In this document: one piece after another, positions 10,574 through 20,433 of the stretch
How positions within the stretch are numbered: the first letter of the stretch is position 1
How the letters are laid out: every line of letters begins with the position of its first letter
Source of the DNA: Metapseudomonas boanensis
GTDB lineage: Bacteria; Pseudomonadota; Gammaproteobacteria; Pseudomonadales; Pseudomonadaceae
NCBI RefSeq assembly: GCF_018704125.1
Contig: NZ_JAGTIS010000002.1
Location: 248,001 to 312,000 of the forward strand
DNA: 64,000 nucleotides
Reading direction: 5' to 3'
Program-made: the position numbers and the translations under genes
Notes under the pieces: generated by a model
What the model was told of the DNA's origin: nothing
The model's database searches: none
The model's input: only the letters and a program-made list of their open reading frames with translations

Positions 10574-10601
10574 GAATGTGGCTCCTCAATAGATCCGTGG
10601 A

Positions 10602-11009
10602 TTACTCGTCAGCGTTGTCGCTGTCGTCGCCTTCGGCAACAGCGTCAGTCTCAACGCGGTCGCGGCGCTCGCGACGCTCGCTGCGGTTTTCCTCGGCCTT
10701 GAGCATCTCGGACTGGCCGGTGATGGCTTCGTCGCGACGGATGACCAGGTTGCGGATAACGGCATCGTTGTAGCGGAAGTTGTCTTCCAGCTCAGCCAGG
10801 GCCTTGCCACTGCACTCGACGTTCAGCATCACGTAGTGAGCCTTGTGAACGTTGTTGATGGCGTAGGCCAGCTGACGACGGCCCCAATCTTCGAGGCGAT
10901 GGATCTTGCCGCCGTCTTCTTCGATGAGCTTGGTGTAGCGCTCAACCATGCCGCCAACCTGCTCGCTCTGGTCCGGGTGAACCAGGAAGATGATTTCGTA
11001 ATGACGCAT
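10602..11009 (-). CDS. rpsF: 30S ribosomal protein S6
   Basis: S6 (135 residues) begins [17 protein letters not shown] and ends in an acidic, Glu/Asp-rich tail, the region lengthened by RimK in many gammaproteobacteria. It is the first gene of the operon. Its AAGGAG ribosome binding site (11015-11020) lies inside the predicted S6:S18-binding hairpin, which suggests autogenous control of initiation. Confidence 0.97.
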   Translation of the reverse strand: MRHYEIIFLVHPDQSEQVGGMVERYTKLIEEDGGKIHRLEDWGRRQLAYAINNVHKAHYVMLNVECSGKALAELEDNFRYNDAVIRNLVIRRDEAITGQSEMLKAEENRSERRERRDRVETDAVAEGDDSDNADE

Positions 11010-11014
11010 AAATG

Positions 11015-11059
11015 CTCCTTACGGGTTGTAGCCTGCCAACGTTGTGGTCAGGCAAGGAG
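11015..11059 (-). promoter_or_regulatory. Candidate S6:S18-binding leader hairpin upstream of rpsF
   Basis: On the mRNA, CTCCTTGCCTG (11059-11049) can pair with CAGGC (11035-11031) and then, across an asymmetric bulge TACAACCCGT (11030-11021), with AAGGAG (11020-11015). That last segment is the rpsF Shine-Dalgarno. The layout (bulged stem with a CCG in the 3' bulge, directly before rpsF) fits the known S6:S18 mRNA motif that mimics the 16S rRNA site. Assignment rests on pairing and position. Confidence 0.7.
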
Positions 11060-11126
11060 TGAATGTCTCGTTTTGGCTTGCCGGACCGAGGGCGCGAAAA
11101 AGCCTGCCCCCACGGCAAGGGGCGAC

Positions 11127-11155
11127 ATTCTAGAGAAGCCCCGATGACCGCGCAA
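11127..11155 (-). promoter_or_regulatory. Sigma-70 promoter of the rpsF operon
   Basis: On the minus strand, TTGCGC (11155-11150) and TAGAAT (11132-11127) have a 17-base spacer. A GC-rich discriminator (GTCGCCCC) follows, as in stringently controlled ribosomal promoters. The leader would be about 110 bases. Confidence 0.65.
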
Positions 11156-11348
11156 GGCGAATTGGCGATTATTTGAGCAGCCCTGAAGTAGGCAATTTTC
11201 CCTGTCAGGAATTTCATTTGCCGAGCAAGCGGAGGGCCGGCCCTTCAAACCATGAGCGACGCTCGCCCTCTCCTACCCGCGCCCTCCCAAGGGGAGAGGG
11301 CGCGTGGAAGCGAATGCATTCGCGATAGCAGACCGAAGGTCTGCCGCC
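11156..11348. other. Intergenic region between rpsF promoter and rlmB
   Basis: No gene is seen. A tight hairpin (GCAGACC at 11328-11334 with GGTCTGC at 11338-11344, loop GAA) lies directly after the rlmB stop. A second palindrome (CGCGCCCTC...GAGGGCGCG, 11278-11304) follows. Neither has a T-run, so terminator function is uncertain. Confidence 0.4.
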
Positions 11349-12098
11349 TCAGGTGCTGGAACGACCCCGCTGGCGAACCGCCTCGAACAGGCAGATGCCA
11401 GTAGCCACCGAGACATTGAGGCTGCTGACGCTACCCGCCATGGGCAGCTTGACCAGATAGTCGCAATGCTCGCGCGTCAGCCGGCGCATGCCCTTGCCCT
11501 CTGCCCCCATCACCAGCACGGTGGGGCCGGTCATGTCCTGCTGGAAGACCTCCCGCTCGGCCTCACCAGCGGTACCTACGACCCAGAGGCCTTTCTTCTG
11601 CAGTTTTTCCAGCGTCCGCGAGAGGTTGGTCACCGCCACCAGCGGCATCACTTCCGCTGCGCCGCAGGCGACCTTGCGCACCGTAGCGTTCAAGGTGGCG
11701 GATTTATCCTTGGGAACAATCACTGCCAGCACTCCCGCCGCATCGGCGGTGCGCAGGCAGGCGCCGAGGTTGTGCGGGTCGGTGACGCCGTCTAGCGCCA
11801 GCAGCAGCGGTGCGCCGGGCGTACGCTCGAGCAGTTCGTCGAGCATGTTCTCACCCCAGACCTGACTGGGACTGACTTCGGCCACCACGCCCTGATGGAC
11901 GCCTTCGGCCCACTCGTCCAGCTCGTGGCGATCCTTGTGACCAACCGAAACGCGGTGCTGCGTCGCCAGGTCGATCAGGACCTGCACCCGCGGATCATGC
12001 CGGCTTTCGGCCAACCAGAGCTGCTTGACGCGTTTGGGGTGGTGACGCAACAACGCTTCCACGGCATGTACGCCGTAGACCTTTTCCAACTGACTCAT
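11349..12098 (-). CDS. rlmB: 23S rRNA (guanosine-2'-O-)-methyltransferase RlmB
   Basis: RlmB methylates the 2'-O of G2251 in the 23S rRNA P-loop. The 249-residue protein has the N-terminal SpoU substrate-binding domain (1 to about 75) and a SPOUT knot with the three family motifs: NLGACLRTADAAG, VMGAEGKGM and LPMAGSVSSLNVSVA. Its ATG overlaps the rnr stop by four bases (ATGA), so the two are translationally coupled, an rnr-rlmB pair also seen in E. coli. Confidence 0.95.
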   Translation of the reverse strand: MSQLEKVYGVHAVEALLRHHPKRVKQLWLAESRHDPRVQVLIDLATQHRVSVGHKDRHELDEWAEGVHQGVVAEVSPSQVWGENMLDELLERTPGAPLLLALDGVTDPHNLGACLRTADAAGVLAVIVPKDKSATLNATVRKVACGAAEVMPLVAVTNLSRTLEKLQKKGLWVVGTAGEAEREVFQQDMTGPTVLVMGAEGKGMRRLTREHCDYLVKLPMAGSVSSLNVSVATGICLFEAVRQRGRSST

Positions 12099-14803
12099 TT
12101 CTTGACCTTGGTAGCGGGCGCCTTGGGTTTTGGCGGACCCTTGCGATGCTTGGAGGGTTTACTGGCGGCTTTGGCCTTCTTCTTTTGCGGCTTGCCCCCT
12201 TCCTTGGCCTTGCCTGGCATATCCAGGGCCTTCTGCGCTGGCCGCGAACCTTTGCTGGCCTTGGCGCCTTGCTTGGCCTCGCTGATCAGCGCCTGCTTCA
12301 ATGCACGACTCTTGTTCACGTCGGTGTTGCCGAGCATCTCCTCAGCCTGCACGAGCATTGCTGGGGGTACCGCCGGCAGCGCCTGCACTTGCCCGACCTT
12401 GCGCCGACGAGGTGCAGTCGAATGCTGCGGATCATGCCGTGGCTTTTCCTGCGCGACACGGGCAGCTGCCTTGGCGCCGCGACCACGGCCCTTGCCGGTC
12501 CGGGGCGTTTCTAATGCCTTGGCGTTTTTTTCCGGCCCACGGGACTTGCGCCCCACAGGTGCGCTGAGCACATTTCCGGACAGCTCGAAATCGATCTTGC
12601 GCTCGTCCAGGTCGACCCGCGCCACCACCACTTCCACAGTGTCGCCGAGACGGAAGCTACGACCACTACGCTCGCCGGCAAGGCGATGGTGAATGGGGTC
12701 GAAATGGTAGTAATCACCCGGCAGCGCCGTGACATGTACCAGGCCTTCGACATAGATGTCGATCAGCTCGACGAAGATGCCGAAGCCGGTCACCGCAGAG
12801 ATCACGCCGGGGAAAGTCTCGCCCACGCGATCGCGCATGTACTCGCACTTCAGCCAATTGGTGACGTCGCGGGTCGCCTCGTCCGCACGACGCTCGGTCA
12901 TCGAGCACTGTTCGCCAAGCTGGGCCAGGGCGGCCTCGTCATAGGGATAGATGCGTGCCTTGACCATGCTCGCCGCACCGGCACGACGCACATGCTCGGT
13001 TGTCCGTTTGGAGCGGATGACGCTGCGAATGGCGCGATGCACCAGCAGATCCGGGTAACGGCGGATCGGCGAGGTGAAATGGGTGTAAGCGTCGTAATTC
13101 AGGCCGAAGTGCCCCTCATTATCCGGGCTGTAGACCGCCTGACTGAGCGAGCGCAGCATTACCGTCTGGATCAGGTGGAAGTCCGGGCGCCCACGGATCG
13201 ACTCCAGCAATGCCTGATAGTCGCTCGGGGTTGGCTCGGCCTTGCCGCGGTTGAGCGTCAGACCAAGCTCCGCGAGGAACTGACGCAGCTTGTCCAGGCG
13301 CTCGCTCGGCGGGCCTTCGTGGATACGGTAAAGGGCCGGCACCTCATGCTGCATCAGGAAGCGTGCAGTCGCCACGTTGGCGCACAGCATGCACTCCTCG
13401 ATCAGTTTGTGGGCGTCGTTACGCTGGGTGGGCAGGATTTCCTGGATCTTGCGATCGGCACCAAAGACGATGCGCGTCTCCTGGGTTTCGAAGTCGATCG
13501 CGCCACGCACCTGGCGCGCAGCTAGGAGCACTTTATAGAGTTTGTAGAGCTGCTGCAGCGGCTTGACCAGATGCGGCAGCTGTTCGCCGAACTGCTGGGC
13601 CTCGGCGGACTCAGGCGTCTCGAGGAACTGGCTGACCTTGGTGTAAGTGAGCCGCGCATGGGAATGGATGACCGCCTCGTAGAACTCATAGCCGGTCAGC
13701 TTGCCCGCACGGGTAATGGTCATGTCGCAGACCATGGCCAGGCGATCCACCAGCGGATTCAGCGAGCACAGGCCGTTGGACAGCACCTCCGGCAGCATCG
13801 GCACGACCTTCTCGGGGAAGTACACCGAGTTGCCACGCCTGGCACCCTCCTCATCCAGCGCCGACCCCACTTTCACATAGTGAGAAACGTCGGCGATGGC
13901 GACGATCAGGCGCCAGCCGCCGCCCTTGCGAGCCTCGGCATAAACGGCATCGTCAAAATCGCGGGCATCTTCGCCATCGATGGTAACCAAAGGCAGCTCA
14001 CGCAGGTCGATGCGCTTTTCCTTGTCCTTCTCGACCACTTCCGGCTTGAGCTTGGCGGCCTCCTTGATAACAGCCTGCGGCCATTCATGGGGAATGTCGT
14101 AGCTGCGCAAGGCGACTTCGATCTCCATCCCGGGCGCCATGTAGTCACCCAGTATCTCCACGACTTCGCCCTGGGCCAGGCGGAAGCTGCTCGGCCACTG
14201 GTCGATCTTCACCTGGACGAACTGGCCGTGCTTGGCAGCGCCCTGCTTGCCACTGGGTACCAGCACTTCCTGCTGGATCTTCGGGTTGTCGGCCACCACC
14301 CGGGCGATACCACTTTCCTCGAAGAAGCGGCCGACCAGGGTTTCATGGGCGCGCTCGATGATCTCGACCAATGCGCCTTCGCGCCGACCGCGACGGTCAA
14401 GGCCGGCGACTCGCGCCAGCGCGCGATCGCCGTCGAACACCAGGCGCATTTGCGCCGGGCTGAGAAACAGGTCATCGCTGCCGTCATCGGGAATCAGGAA
14501 ACCGAAGCCATCACGGTGGCCACTGATGCGCCCACAGATCAGGTCGAGCTTGTCGACCGGGGCATAGGTGCCGCGACGGGTATAGATAAGCTGGCCATCG
14601 CGTTCCATGGCGCGGAGTCGACGGCGCAAGGCCTCCAGCTGCTCTTCGCTGGTCAGGCCGAATTCTTCCACCAGCTGCTCACGATTGGCCGGTGCGCCGC
14701 GTTCGTCCAAGCGTTGCAGGATCAGTTCACGGCTGGGAATCGGGTTTTCGTATTTTTCCGCCTCGCGGGCGGCCTCGGGATCGAGGTTCTGCCAATCGAC
14801 CAT
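12095..14803 (-). CDS. rnr: Ribonuclease R
   Basis: RNase R is a processive 3'-5' exoribonuclease able to degrade structured RNA. This 902-residue protein has an N-terminal winged helix (about 20-85), two cold-shock domains, a central RNB domain with the metal-binding aspartates in DGEDARDFDDAV, a C-terminal S1 domain (about 645-725) and a long Lys/Ala/Pro-rich basic tail (about 740-902). I use ATG 14803 (MVDWQNLDPEA), matching relatives; a TTG three bases upstream is possible. AAGGTGA provides the ribosome binding site. It is co-transcribed with rlmB. Confidence 0.95.
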   Translation of the reverse strand: MVDWQNLDPEAAREAEKYENPIPSRELILQRLDERGAPANREQLVEEFGLTSEEQLEALRRRLRAMERDGQLIYTRRGTYAPVDKLDLICGRISGHRDGFGFLIPDDGSDDLFLSPAQMRLVFDGDRALARVAGLDRRGRREGALVEIIERAHETLVGRFFEESGIARVVADNPKIQQEVLVPSGKQGAAKHGQFVQVKIDQWPSSFRLAQGEVVEILGDYMAPGMEIEVALRSYDIPHEWPQAVIKEAAKLKPEVVEKDKEKRIDLRELPLVTIDGEDARDFDDAVYAEARKGGGWRLIVAIADVSHYVKVGSALDEEGARRGNSVYFPEKVVPMLPEVLSNGLCSLNPLVDRLAMVCDMTITRAGKLTGYEFYEAVIHSHARLTYTKVSQFLETPESAEAQQFGEQLPHLVKPLQQLYKLYKVLLAARQVRGAIDFETQETRIVFGADRKIQEILPTQRNDAHKLIEECMLCANVATARFLMQHEVPALYRIHEGPPSERLDKLRQFLAELGLTLNRGKAEPTPSDYQALLESIRGRPDFHLIQTVMLRSLSQAVYSPDNEGHFGLNYDAYTHFTSPIRRYPDLLVHRAIRSVIRSKRTTEHVRRAGAASMVKARIYPYDEAALAQLGEQCSMTERRADEATRDVTNWLKCEYMRDRVGETFPGVISAVTGFGIFVELIDIYVEGLVHVTALPGDYYHFDPIHHRLAGERSGRSFRLGDTVEVVVARVDLDERKIDFELSGNVLSAPVGRKSRGPEKNAKALETPRTGKGRGRGAKAAARVAQEKPRHDPQHSTAPRRRKVGQVQALPAVPPAMLVQAEEMLGNTDVNKSRALKQALISEAKQGAKASKGSRPAQKALDMPGKAKEGGKPQKKKAKAASKPSKHRKGPPKPKAPATKVKK

Positions 14804-14916
14804 CAAAGGGTGATCACCTTTTCATACATAGTTGGATTTGCCATATGCCTATTGAAGCGCGAATTCCGTTTATCGGTCAGCTTTGCCTGAAGAATAATTT
14901 TTTTCGTGGTCAGGGG

Positions 14917-14945
14917 TTTACAACACAAAACTCGGCTCGTATAGT
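14917..14945 (+). promoter_or_regulatory. Strong sigma-70 promoter of the tRNA-Leu operon
   Basis: TTTACA (14917-14922) and TATAGT (14940-14945) are separated by exactly 17 bases. A GC-rich discriminator (TCGCGCCC) follows, about 65 bases before the first tRNA. Confidence 0.75.
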
Positions 14946-15010
14946 TCGCGCCCACAGCGTCGCTGAGACGTTGTAACACGGAAATTGGTGAGTAATCATC
15001 AACATCCAGT

Positions 15011-15097
15011 GCCCAGGTGGCGGAATTGGTAGACGCACTAGGTTCAGGTCCTAGCGGTGGCAACACCGTGGAAGTTCGAGTCTTCTCCTGGGCACCA
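15011..15097 (+). tRNA. tRNA-Leu (anticodon CAG), first copy
   Basis: An 87-base class II tRNA. The acceptor stem GCCCAGG pairs with CCTGGGC, the D arm contains AATTGGTAGACGC, and the anticodon loop TTCAGGT holds CAG (reads CUG, the main Leu codon in GC-rich pseudomonads). There is a long variable arm, the T loop TTCGAGT, and an encoded CCA end. Confidence 0.97.
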
Positions 15098-15206
15098 TTT
15101 TAAGAAGTTGAGCCAACGGCTCGACTTCGTACCAAACGGATTGTGTGGATCCGTATCGACTGAATCGATGAAGTCCATATAAGTCGATGAGCGATCATCG
15201 CAATGT

Positions 15207-15293
15207 GCCCAGGTGGCGGAATTGGTAGACGCACTAGGTTCAGGTCCTAGCGGTGGCAACACCGTGGAAGTTCGAGTCTTCTCCTGGGCACCA
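15207..15293 (+). tRNA. tRNA-Leu (anticodon CAG), second copy
   Basis: Identical to the copy at 15011-15097, with a 109-base spacer and an encoded CCA. No separate promoter is obvious, so both are probably processed from one transcript ending at the hairpin at 15302-15330. Confidence 0.97.
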
Positions 15294-15301
15294 CTCTTCA
15301 A

Positions 15302-15335
15302 CACAAAGCCGAGCCATGCTCGGCTTTGTGCTTTC
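15302..15335 (+). terminator. Terminator after the tandem tRNA-Leu genes
   Basis: A 12-bp perfect stem (CACAAAGCCGAG at 15302-15313 with CTCGGCTTTGTG at 15319-15330) has a 5-base loop. The T-run after it (CTTTCT) is short. Confidence 0.75.
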
Positions 15336-15434
15336 TGCACGCCTGAAATCGGCCTTTGAGCCTTGCCAGCCAGCGCCAAATTGCCTGCGGGGCGGCCAAC
15401 CCCGCTCGACACATAGCAGGCCCTGGACGGTTGC

Positions 15435-17255
15435 CTACGCTTTGAACTGACCCAAGCTGGCCTTGAGCTGGTCCGCCAGCCCGGCAAGCACGCGCCCACT
15501 GCTGGCGGTCGCCGCCACCGCCTCCGCCGCCAGACTGGCCTCGGCATGAATGACATCAACCCGGCCACGAACTCCGCCAGCACCTTCGGCCTGATGCTCT
15601 GCCGCTCGCGCCGCAGCCTGCACCGCACCGTGCACCTGCTCCACCGCTTGCTGCACACCCAGCTGCAGGCGCTCACTGTCACGCAATGCCTCCAACCCCT
15701 GGACCGCACGCTCCCGCGCCTGGGAGATGGCGGCCACCGCTTCGCGGGCACCGGTCTGCAGGGCCACGATATGTGTCTGAATATCTCCCGTGGATTGCTG
15801 GGTCTTGCTCGCCAGGGCCCTGACTTCATCGGCCACTACCGCAAAGCCTCGCCCGCTTTCCCCAGCCCGCGCCGCCTCGATGGCAGCATTGAGCGCCAAC
15901 AGATTGGTCTGCTCGGCGATGCCGTGGATGACAGACAGCACCATCTCGATCTGCTCGCTCTGCTGCGCCAAACGCTGAATGACTTCGGCTCCGTTCTGGA
16001 CACGCTCTTCCAAGGCCTCGATCAGCCCCCCAACCTTGCGAGCGATCGCCGCGTTGTCCTGGGCCGCCTGGCGAATCTCGCCGACCTGGCGCAAGGCGCT
16101 TTGCATCGCCTGGCTTTCCGACTGCGCCTCGGCAACCATGCCAGCCAAGACATGCAGGCTGCCTTCCACCTCGCTGCGCTGACGCTGCGCCGCCGACTCA
16201 GCCGCTAGGCTGCGGTCGGACAAAGCCTTGATCTCGACCCCGGTCTGCCGCGCGACATCGCCAGCCTCCCGAACGATCGGCTGCAGCTTGTCGACGAAGC
16301 GGTTCACCGCACTGGCCATCTCGCCGAGCTCATCACGACTGTCCAGCTTCACGCGGCGAGTAAGATCACCCTCGCCCGCCGCCAGGTCGTCCAGAGCAAC
16401 GATCAACAGGCGCAGCCGGCTGACCACTCGCCACCCCAAGACCACTGCCAGCACCAGCAGCGCGCCCAACCCGACCAGTGCCAAGCCTAAGCCGACGCGC
16501 CAACGGAGCCGATCCGCCGCCGACTCCACCGCATCACGGGTACCGGCACTCATGTTGCCGGCCGCCTCACGCGCCGACTGCAACCGTGCAGTCAAGGCCG
16601 CACTGCTTTCCGTAGCAGCGCCAGTCAGACTGTCCCCAACCAGCTCGCCGCCGCTCGCAATCAAGGCATCGAAACGCTTGTCCAGCGCATTGAGCTGCTG
16701 CTCGACAGACGCCGTGGAGACCCCCAGCCGAACCTTACCAATCTCAACGCCGTTGGGACTGATGGTAGCCTCGACCAGATAGACCGACGGGTCGCTGGCT
16801 GCCGCATGGAGCACCTTATCCAGGGCACGCTGCCCCTCTCCCTTGGCCAACAGCGTCTTGATCTGCGGGTTCTCTCGGTTGAGATAACGGGTCAGGTGCT
16901 GGCCATCCGCACCGTCGTAAACGACGAAAAGAACATTGGGATTGCGCTGGGCGCGGCGGGCGAACTCAGACAGCGTCGGCACATCGTTGTCCCACATGGC
17001 ACGCGGCGCCACAGCGGCGAGCAACTGCGCCAGGTCATTGGCCGACTCCTTGAGGTTCTGCTCCAGCGTCTGTCGCAGCTGCCCCTGCTCCTGCTGCAGC
17101 CGCTGGCTGAGCGCAGCCGAAAGACGCTCACGGGTCCTGGTCGAAAGCGCTCCCAAGCTACCGGAGACCTCCTGCCCCGCCTGTTCCAGCTCGGCCGCCA
17201 GGCGCTGAGTATCACCCCCCAGGCGCACCCCGAGCTCATCCACCAGGGCACTCAC
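15435..17255 (-). CDS. Methyl-accepting chemotaxis protein, reading frame lacking its first membrane helix
   Basis: The open frame encodes 606 residues of a chemoreceptor. A ligand-binding region (1 to about 245) is followed by a membrane helix (about 248-275), a HAMP domain and the MCP signalling domain. The CheA/CheW-binding hairpin tip ([19 protein letters not shown], near 446-465) is intact. Receptors of this type begin with another membrane helix. That helix is encoded in the same frame at 17265-17369 but is cut off by TGA at 17262-17264, leaving GTG 17255 as the next usable start. It has no good ribosome binding site, though it lies six bases after the TGA, so reinitiation is possible. 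The gene is probably a recent pseudogene. From memory, P. putida carries a chemoreceptor next to purA while PAO1 does not. Confidence 0.8.
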   Translation of the reverse strand: MSALVDELGVRLGGDTQRLAAELEQAGQEVSGSLGALSTRTRERLSAALSQRLQQEQGQLRQTLEQNLKESANDLAQLLAAVAPRAMWDNDVPTLSEFARRAQRNPNVLFVVYDGADGQHLTRYLNRENPQIKTLLAKGEGQRALDKVLHAAASDPSVYLVEATISPNGVEIGKVRLGVSTASVEQQLNALDKRFDALIASGGELVGDSLTGAATESSAALTARLQSAREAAGNMSAGTRDAVESAADRLRWRVGLGLALVGLGALLVLAVVLGWRVVSRLRLLIVALDDLAAGEGDLTRRVKLDSRDELGEMASAVNRFVDKLQPIVREAGDVARQTGVEIKALSDRSLAAESAAQRQRSEVEGSLHVLAGMVAEAQSESQAMQSALRQVGEIRQAAQDNAAIARKVGGLIEALEERVQNGAEVIQRLAQQSEQIEMVLSVIHGIAEQTNLLALNAAIEAARAGESGRGFAVVADEVRALASKTQQSTGDIQTHIVALQTGAREAVAAISQARERAVQGLEALRDSERLQLGVQQAVEQVHGAVQAAARAAEHQAEGAGGVRGRVDVIHAEASLAAEAVAATASSGRVLAGLADQLKASLGQFKA

Positions 17256-17261
17256 GGTGCT

Positions 17262-17369
17262 TCAGGTCAGAACAACGGCCACCAACACTTGCACCAGCAG
17301 GGCAAGCCCCAGAGCGATGAAGGCAGGACGCAACAAACGACTTTGCAGCAGCGACAAGATGGCTGGCAC
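17262..17369 (-). pseudogene. Detached 5' end of the chemoreceptor gene (first membrane helix, then in-frame TGA)
   Basis: GTG at 17369-17367 has GAGGAG nine bases upstream. It opens 35 codons ending in a hydrophobic helix (PAFIALGLALLVQVLVAVV), then TGA at 17264-17262. Six bases later, in the same frame, the chemoreceptor continues as VSALVDELG. Intact, the gene would encode 644 residues. A CGA-to-TGA transition (Arg to stop) is the simplest explanation; a sequencing error cannot be excluded. Confidence 0.75.
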
Positions 17370-17482
17370 GACGATGGACTCCTCAACAATCGTTACCGCT
17401 GTAACGGCGACAACCGGGATTTATTGAGTGTCAGCAAAGTGCGTGCCGACCAGTAGCACGATTTTCCGCATTGCCAGAACGA

Positions 17483-17509
17483 CGAAGGGCCGCACTAGGC
17501 GGCCCTTCG
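17483..17509 (-). terminator. Hairpin terminator downstream of purA
   Basis: An 11-bp stem (CGAAGGGCCGC with GCGGCCCTTCG, loop ACTAG) lies 16 bases after the purA stop. The following minus-strand sequence (TCGTTCT) is only weakly T-rich. Confidence 0.65.
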
Positions 17510-17524
17510 GGAGAGTCTGGCGAC

Positions 17525-18883
<1,359 letters not shown>

Positions 18884-18923
18884 TTACTGACCGGCCGCCT
18901 CGACCGGTCGTGAATTTACCTTC

Positions 18924-20108
18924 CTAGGAAAGCGGTACTACCTGCCAGCGCCCGCCCTGCAGGCTCAGCTGGCGATCACAACCCACTTCTTGAGCATCGG
19001 CCAGCCCTTGCCCCGGCAGGGACTGAACCACGCGCGCACCTTCGGCACGCAGGCGCTTTACCTCTCGCCAGAGGTAAAGATCGTGGCTGTCCGGAGCCCA
19101 GACGCCCGGCAGCTCTTGCGCCTGCGCCATACTGCCGAGGGTCACCAGCGTCTTCAGGTCGGTAGAGAAGCCAGTAGCCGGACGGGCACGACCAAAATCG
19201 GCGCCGATATCGTCATAGCGACCGCCCTGGGCGATTGACTGTCCGACACCCGGCACGAAGGCGGCAAACACCACGCCCGTGTGGTAGTGGTAACCACGCA
19301 ACTCACCAAGATCGAAGTAGAGCGGCAACTCCGGATAGCGCAATTCCAGCGCATCAGCGATCGCGATCAACTCGTCCAGAGCACGATGCACCTCGGTCGG
19401 AGCATCCATCAGCACGCCTTGCGCCAGATCGAGAACCTCACGGCCACCACACAGCTCAGCCAGGGCACGCAGCATAGACGCCAGATCAGCCGGGAGCCCT
19501 TCAGTCAGCTCGTCAACCTCATCGATCGCCTTGCGCTGCAAGGCGTCGAACAGGCTACGCTCGACTTCGCCGGACAACCCAGCCGCCTTGGCCAAGCCGC
19601 GATAAATGCCAACATGGCCAAGATCCATGTGCACGTCAGGCACGGCTGCCAGCTCAAGCATTTCCAACATCAGACTGATCACTTCCACGTCACTTGCCGG
19701 ACTGGCATCGCCGTAGAGTTCAGCGCCAAGCTGGATCGGGCTTCGCGAGGTGGACAATGCGCGTGGCTTGGCATGCAGGACGCTACCGGCATAGCACAGG
19801 CGATTCGGACCTTCCCTGCGCAGAGTGTGGGCGTCGATTCGCGCCACTTGCGGGGTAATGTCAGCGCGGAAACCCATCAGGTGGCCCGACTGCGGGTCGG
19901 TTACCTTGAAGGTACGCAGGTCGAGGTCCTGGCCGGCACCGGTCAAAAGGGACTCGAGATATTCGATATGCGGGGTGACCACGAAGTCATAGCCCCAACG
20001 CTGGAACAGGTCCAGCACCTGGCGGCGGGCTGCCTCGATGCGCGCCGCTTCGGGCGGCAGTACTTCTTCGATACCATCTGGCAGCAGCCAGCGATCTACC
20101 GTTGCCAT
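18924..20108 (-). CDS. hisZ: ATP phosphoribosyltransferase regulatory subunit HisZ
   Basis: HisZ is a histidyl-tRNA synthetase paralogue that lacks aminoacylation and activates the short-form HisG, giving allosteric control of the first step of histidine synthesis. The 394-residue protein has a class II synthetase-like fold ([14 protein letters not shown] at the start; motif 2-like region [15 protein letters not shown]). It lacks the anticodon-binding domain of true HisRS. AGGGGAG precedes the ATG at 20108. Co-location with purA and a DUF2065 gene is the usual Pseudomonas arrangement. Confidence 0.94.
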   Translation of the reverse strand: MATVDRWLLPDGIEEVLPPEAARIEAARRQVLDLFQRWGYDFVVTPHIEYLESLLTGAGQDLDLRTFKVTDPQSGHLMGFRADITPQVARIDAHTLRREGPNRLCYAGSVLHAKPRALSTSRSPIQLGAELYGDASPASDVEVISLMLEMLELAAVPDVHMDLGHVGIYRGLAKAAGLSGEVERSLFDALQRKAIDEVDELTEGLPADLASMLRALAELCGGREVLDLAQGVLMDAPTEVHRALDELIAIADALELRYPELPLYFDLGELRGYHYHTGVVFAAFVPGVGQSIAQGGRYDDIGADFGRARPATGFSTDLKTLVTLGSMAQAQELPGVWAPDSHDLYLWREVKRLRAEGARVVQSLPGQGLADAQEVGCDRQLSLQGGRWQVVPLS

Positions 20109-20142
20109 TTCGCCACTCCCCTCTTATCCGGGCGGCAAGCCT

Positions 20143-20328
20143 TCAGTGAAGCAGATAAAGGAGGCCTGTCCCCAGCAACATGCTGGACAGACCCATCAGG
20201 CGGAGATGGCGATCCGTCAAATCCGCCAACCCGAGTACCGCGGCGCGCCAACGGCGCGGATAGAGGAAGGGCAGGACGCCTTCCAGCACCAGCATCAGAC
20301 AAAACGCAATGCCCAATTCCTGCCACAT
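20143..20328 (-). CDS. DUF2065 family small membrane protein
   Basis: A 61-residue protein beginning MWQELGIAFCLMLVLEG, with two hydrophobic segments (about 4-20 and 43-60) around a basic middle. The open frame reaches 20373, but that would run through the hflC terminator hairpin, so I start at ATG 20328. It matches the DUF2065 (YjeT-like) family conserved beside hflC. Its role is unknown. Confidence 0.82.
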   Translation of the reverse strand: MWQELGIAFCLMLVLEGVLPFLYPRRWRAAVLGLADLTDRHLRLMGLSSMLLGTGLLYLLH

Positions 20329-20343
20329 GATTCCCGCGGACGC

Positions 20344-20366
20344 AAAAAAGCCGGGATTTCCCGGCT
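20344..20366 (-). terminator. Rho-independent terminator of the hfq-hflX-hflK-hflC group
   Basis: AGCCGGG (20349-20355) pairs with CCCGGCT (20360-20366), loop ATTT. On the minus strand it runs straight into six T residues. It lies between hflC and the DUF2065 gene, 16 bases before that gene's ATG. Confidence 0.88.
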
Positions 20367-20433
20367 GACCCATGATAACACGTTTTCCCGGCCGGTCACC
20401 CCGGCGGACGATCAGCGTCCGCCGGGCGACAGG

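Noticed and set aside
13571-14890. 439-codon plus-strand open frame opposite rnr
   Set aside because: It lies wholly antisense to conserved RNase R domains; the apparent protein is a shadow of codon bias.
15011-15293. Tandem tRNA-Leu genes as an attachment site for an integrated element
   Set aside because: The two copies are complete functional genes with a 109-base spacer; no integrase or foreign genes are near.
15044-15829. Minus-strand open frame passing through both tRNA-Leu genes
   Set aside because: The apparent repeat in the protein (PPLGPEPSASTNSATWA) is only the tRNA sequence read in reverse.
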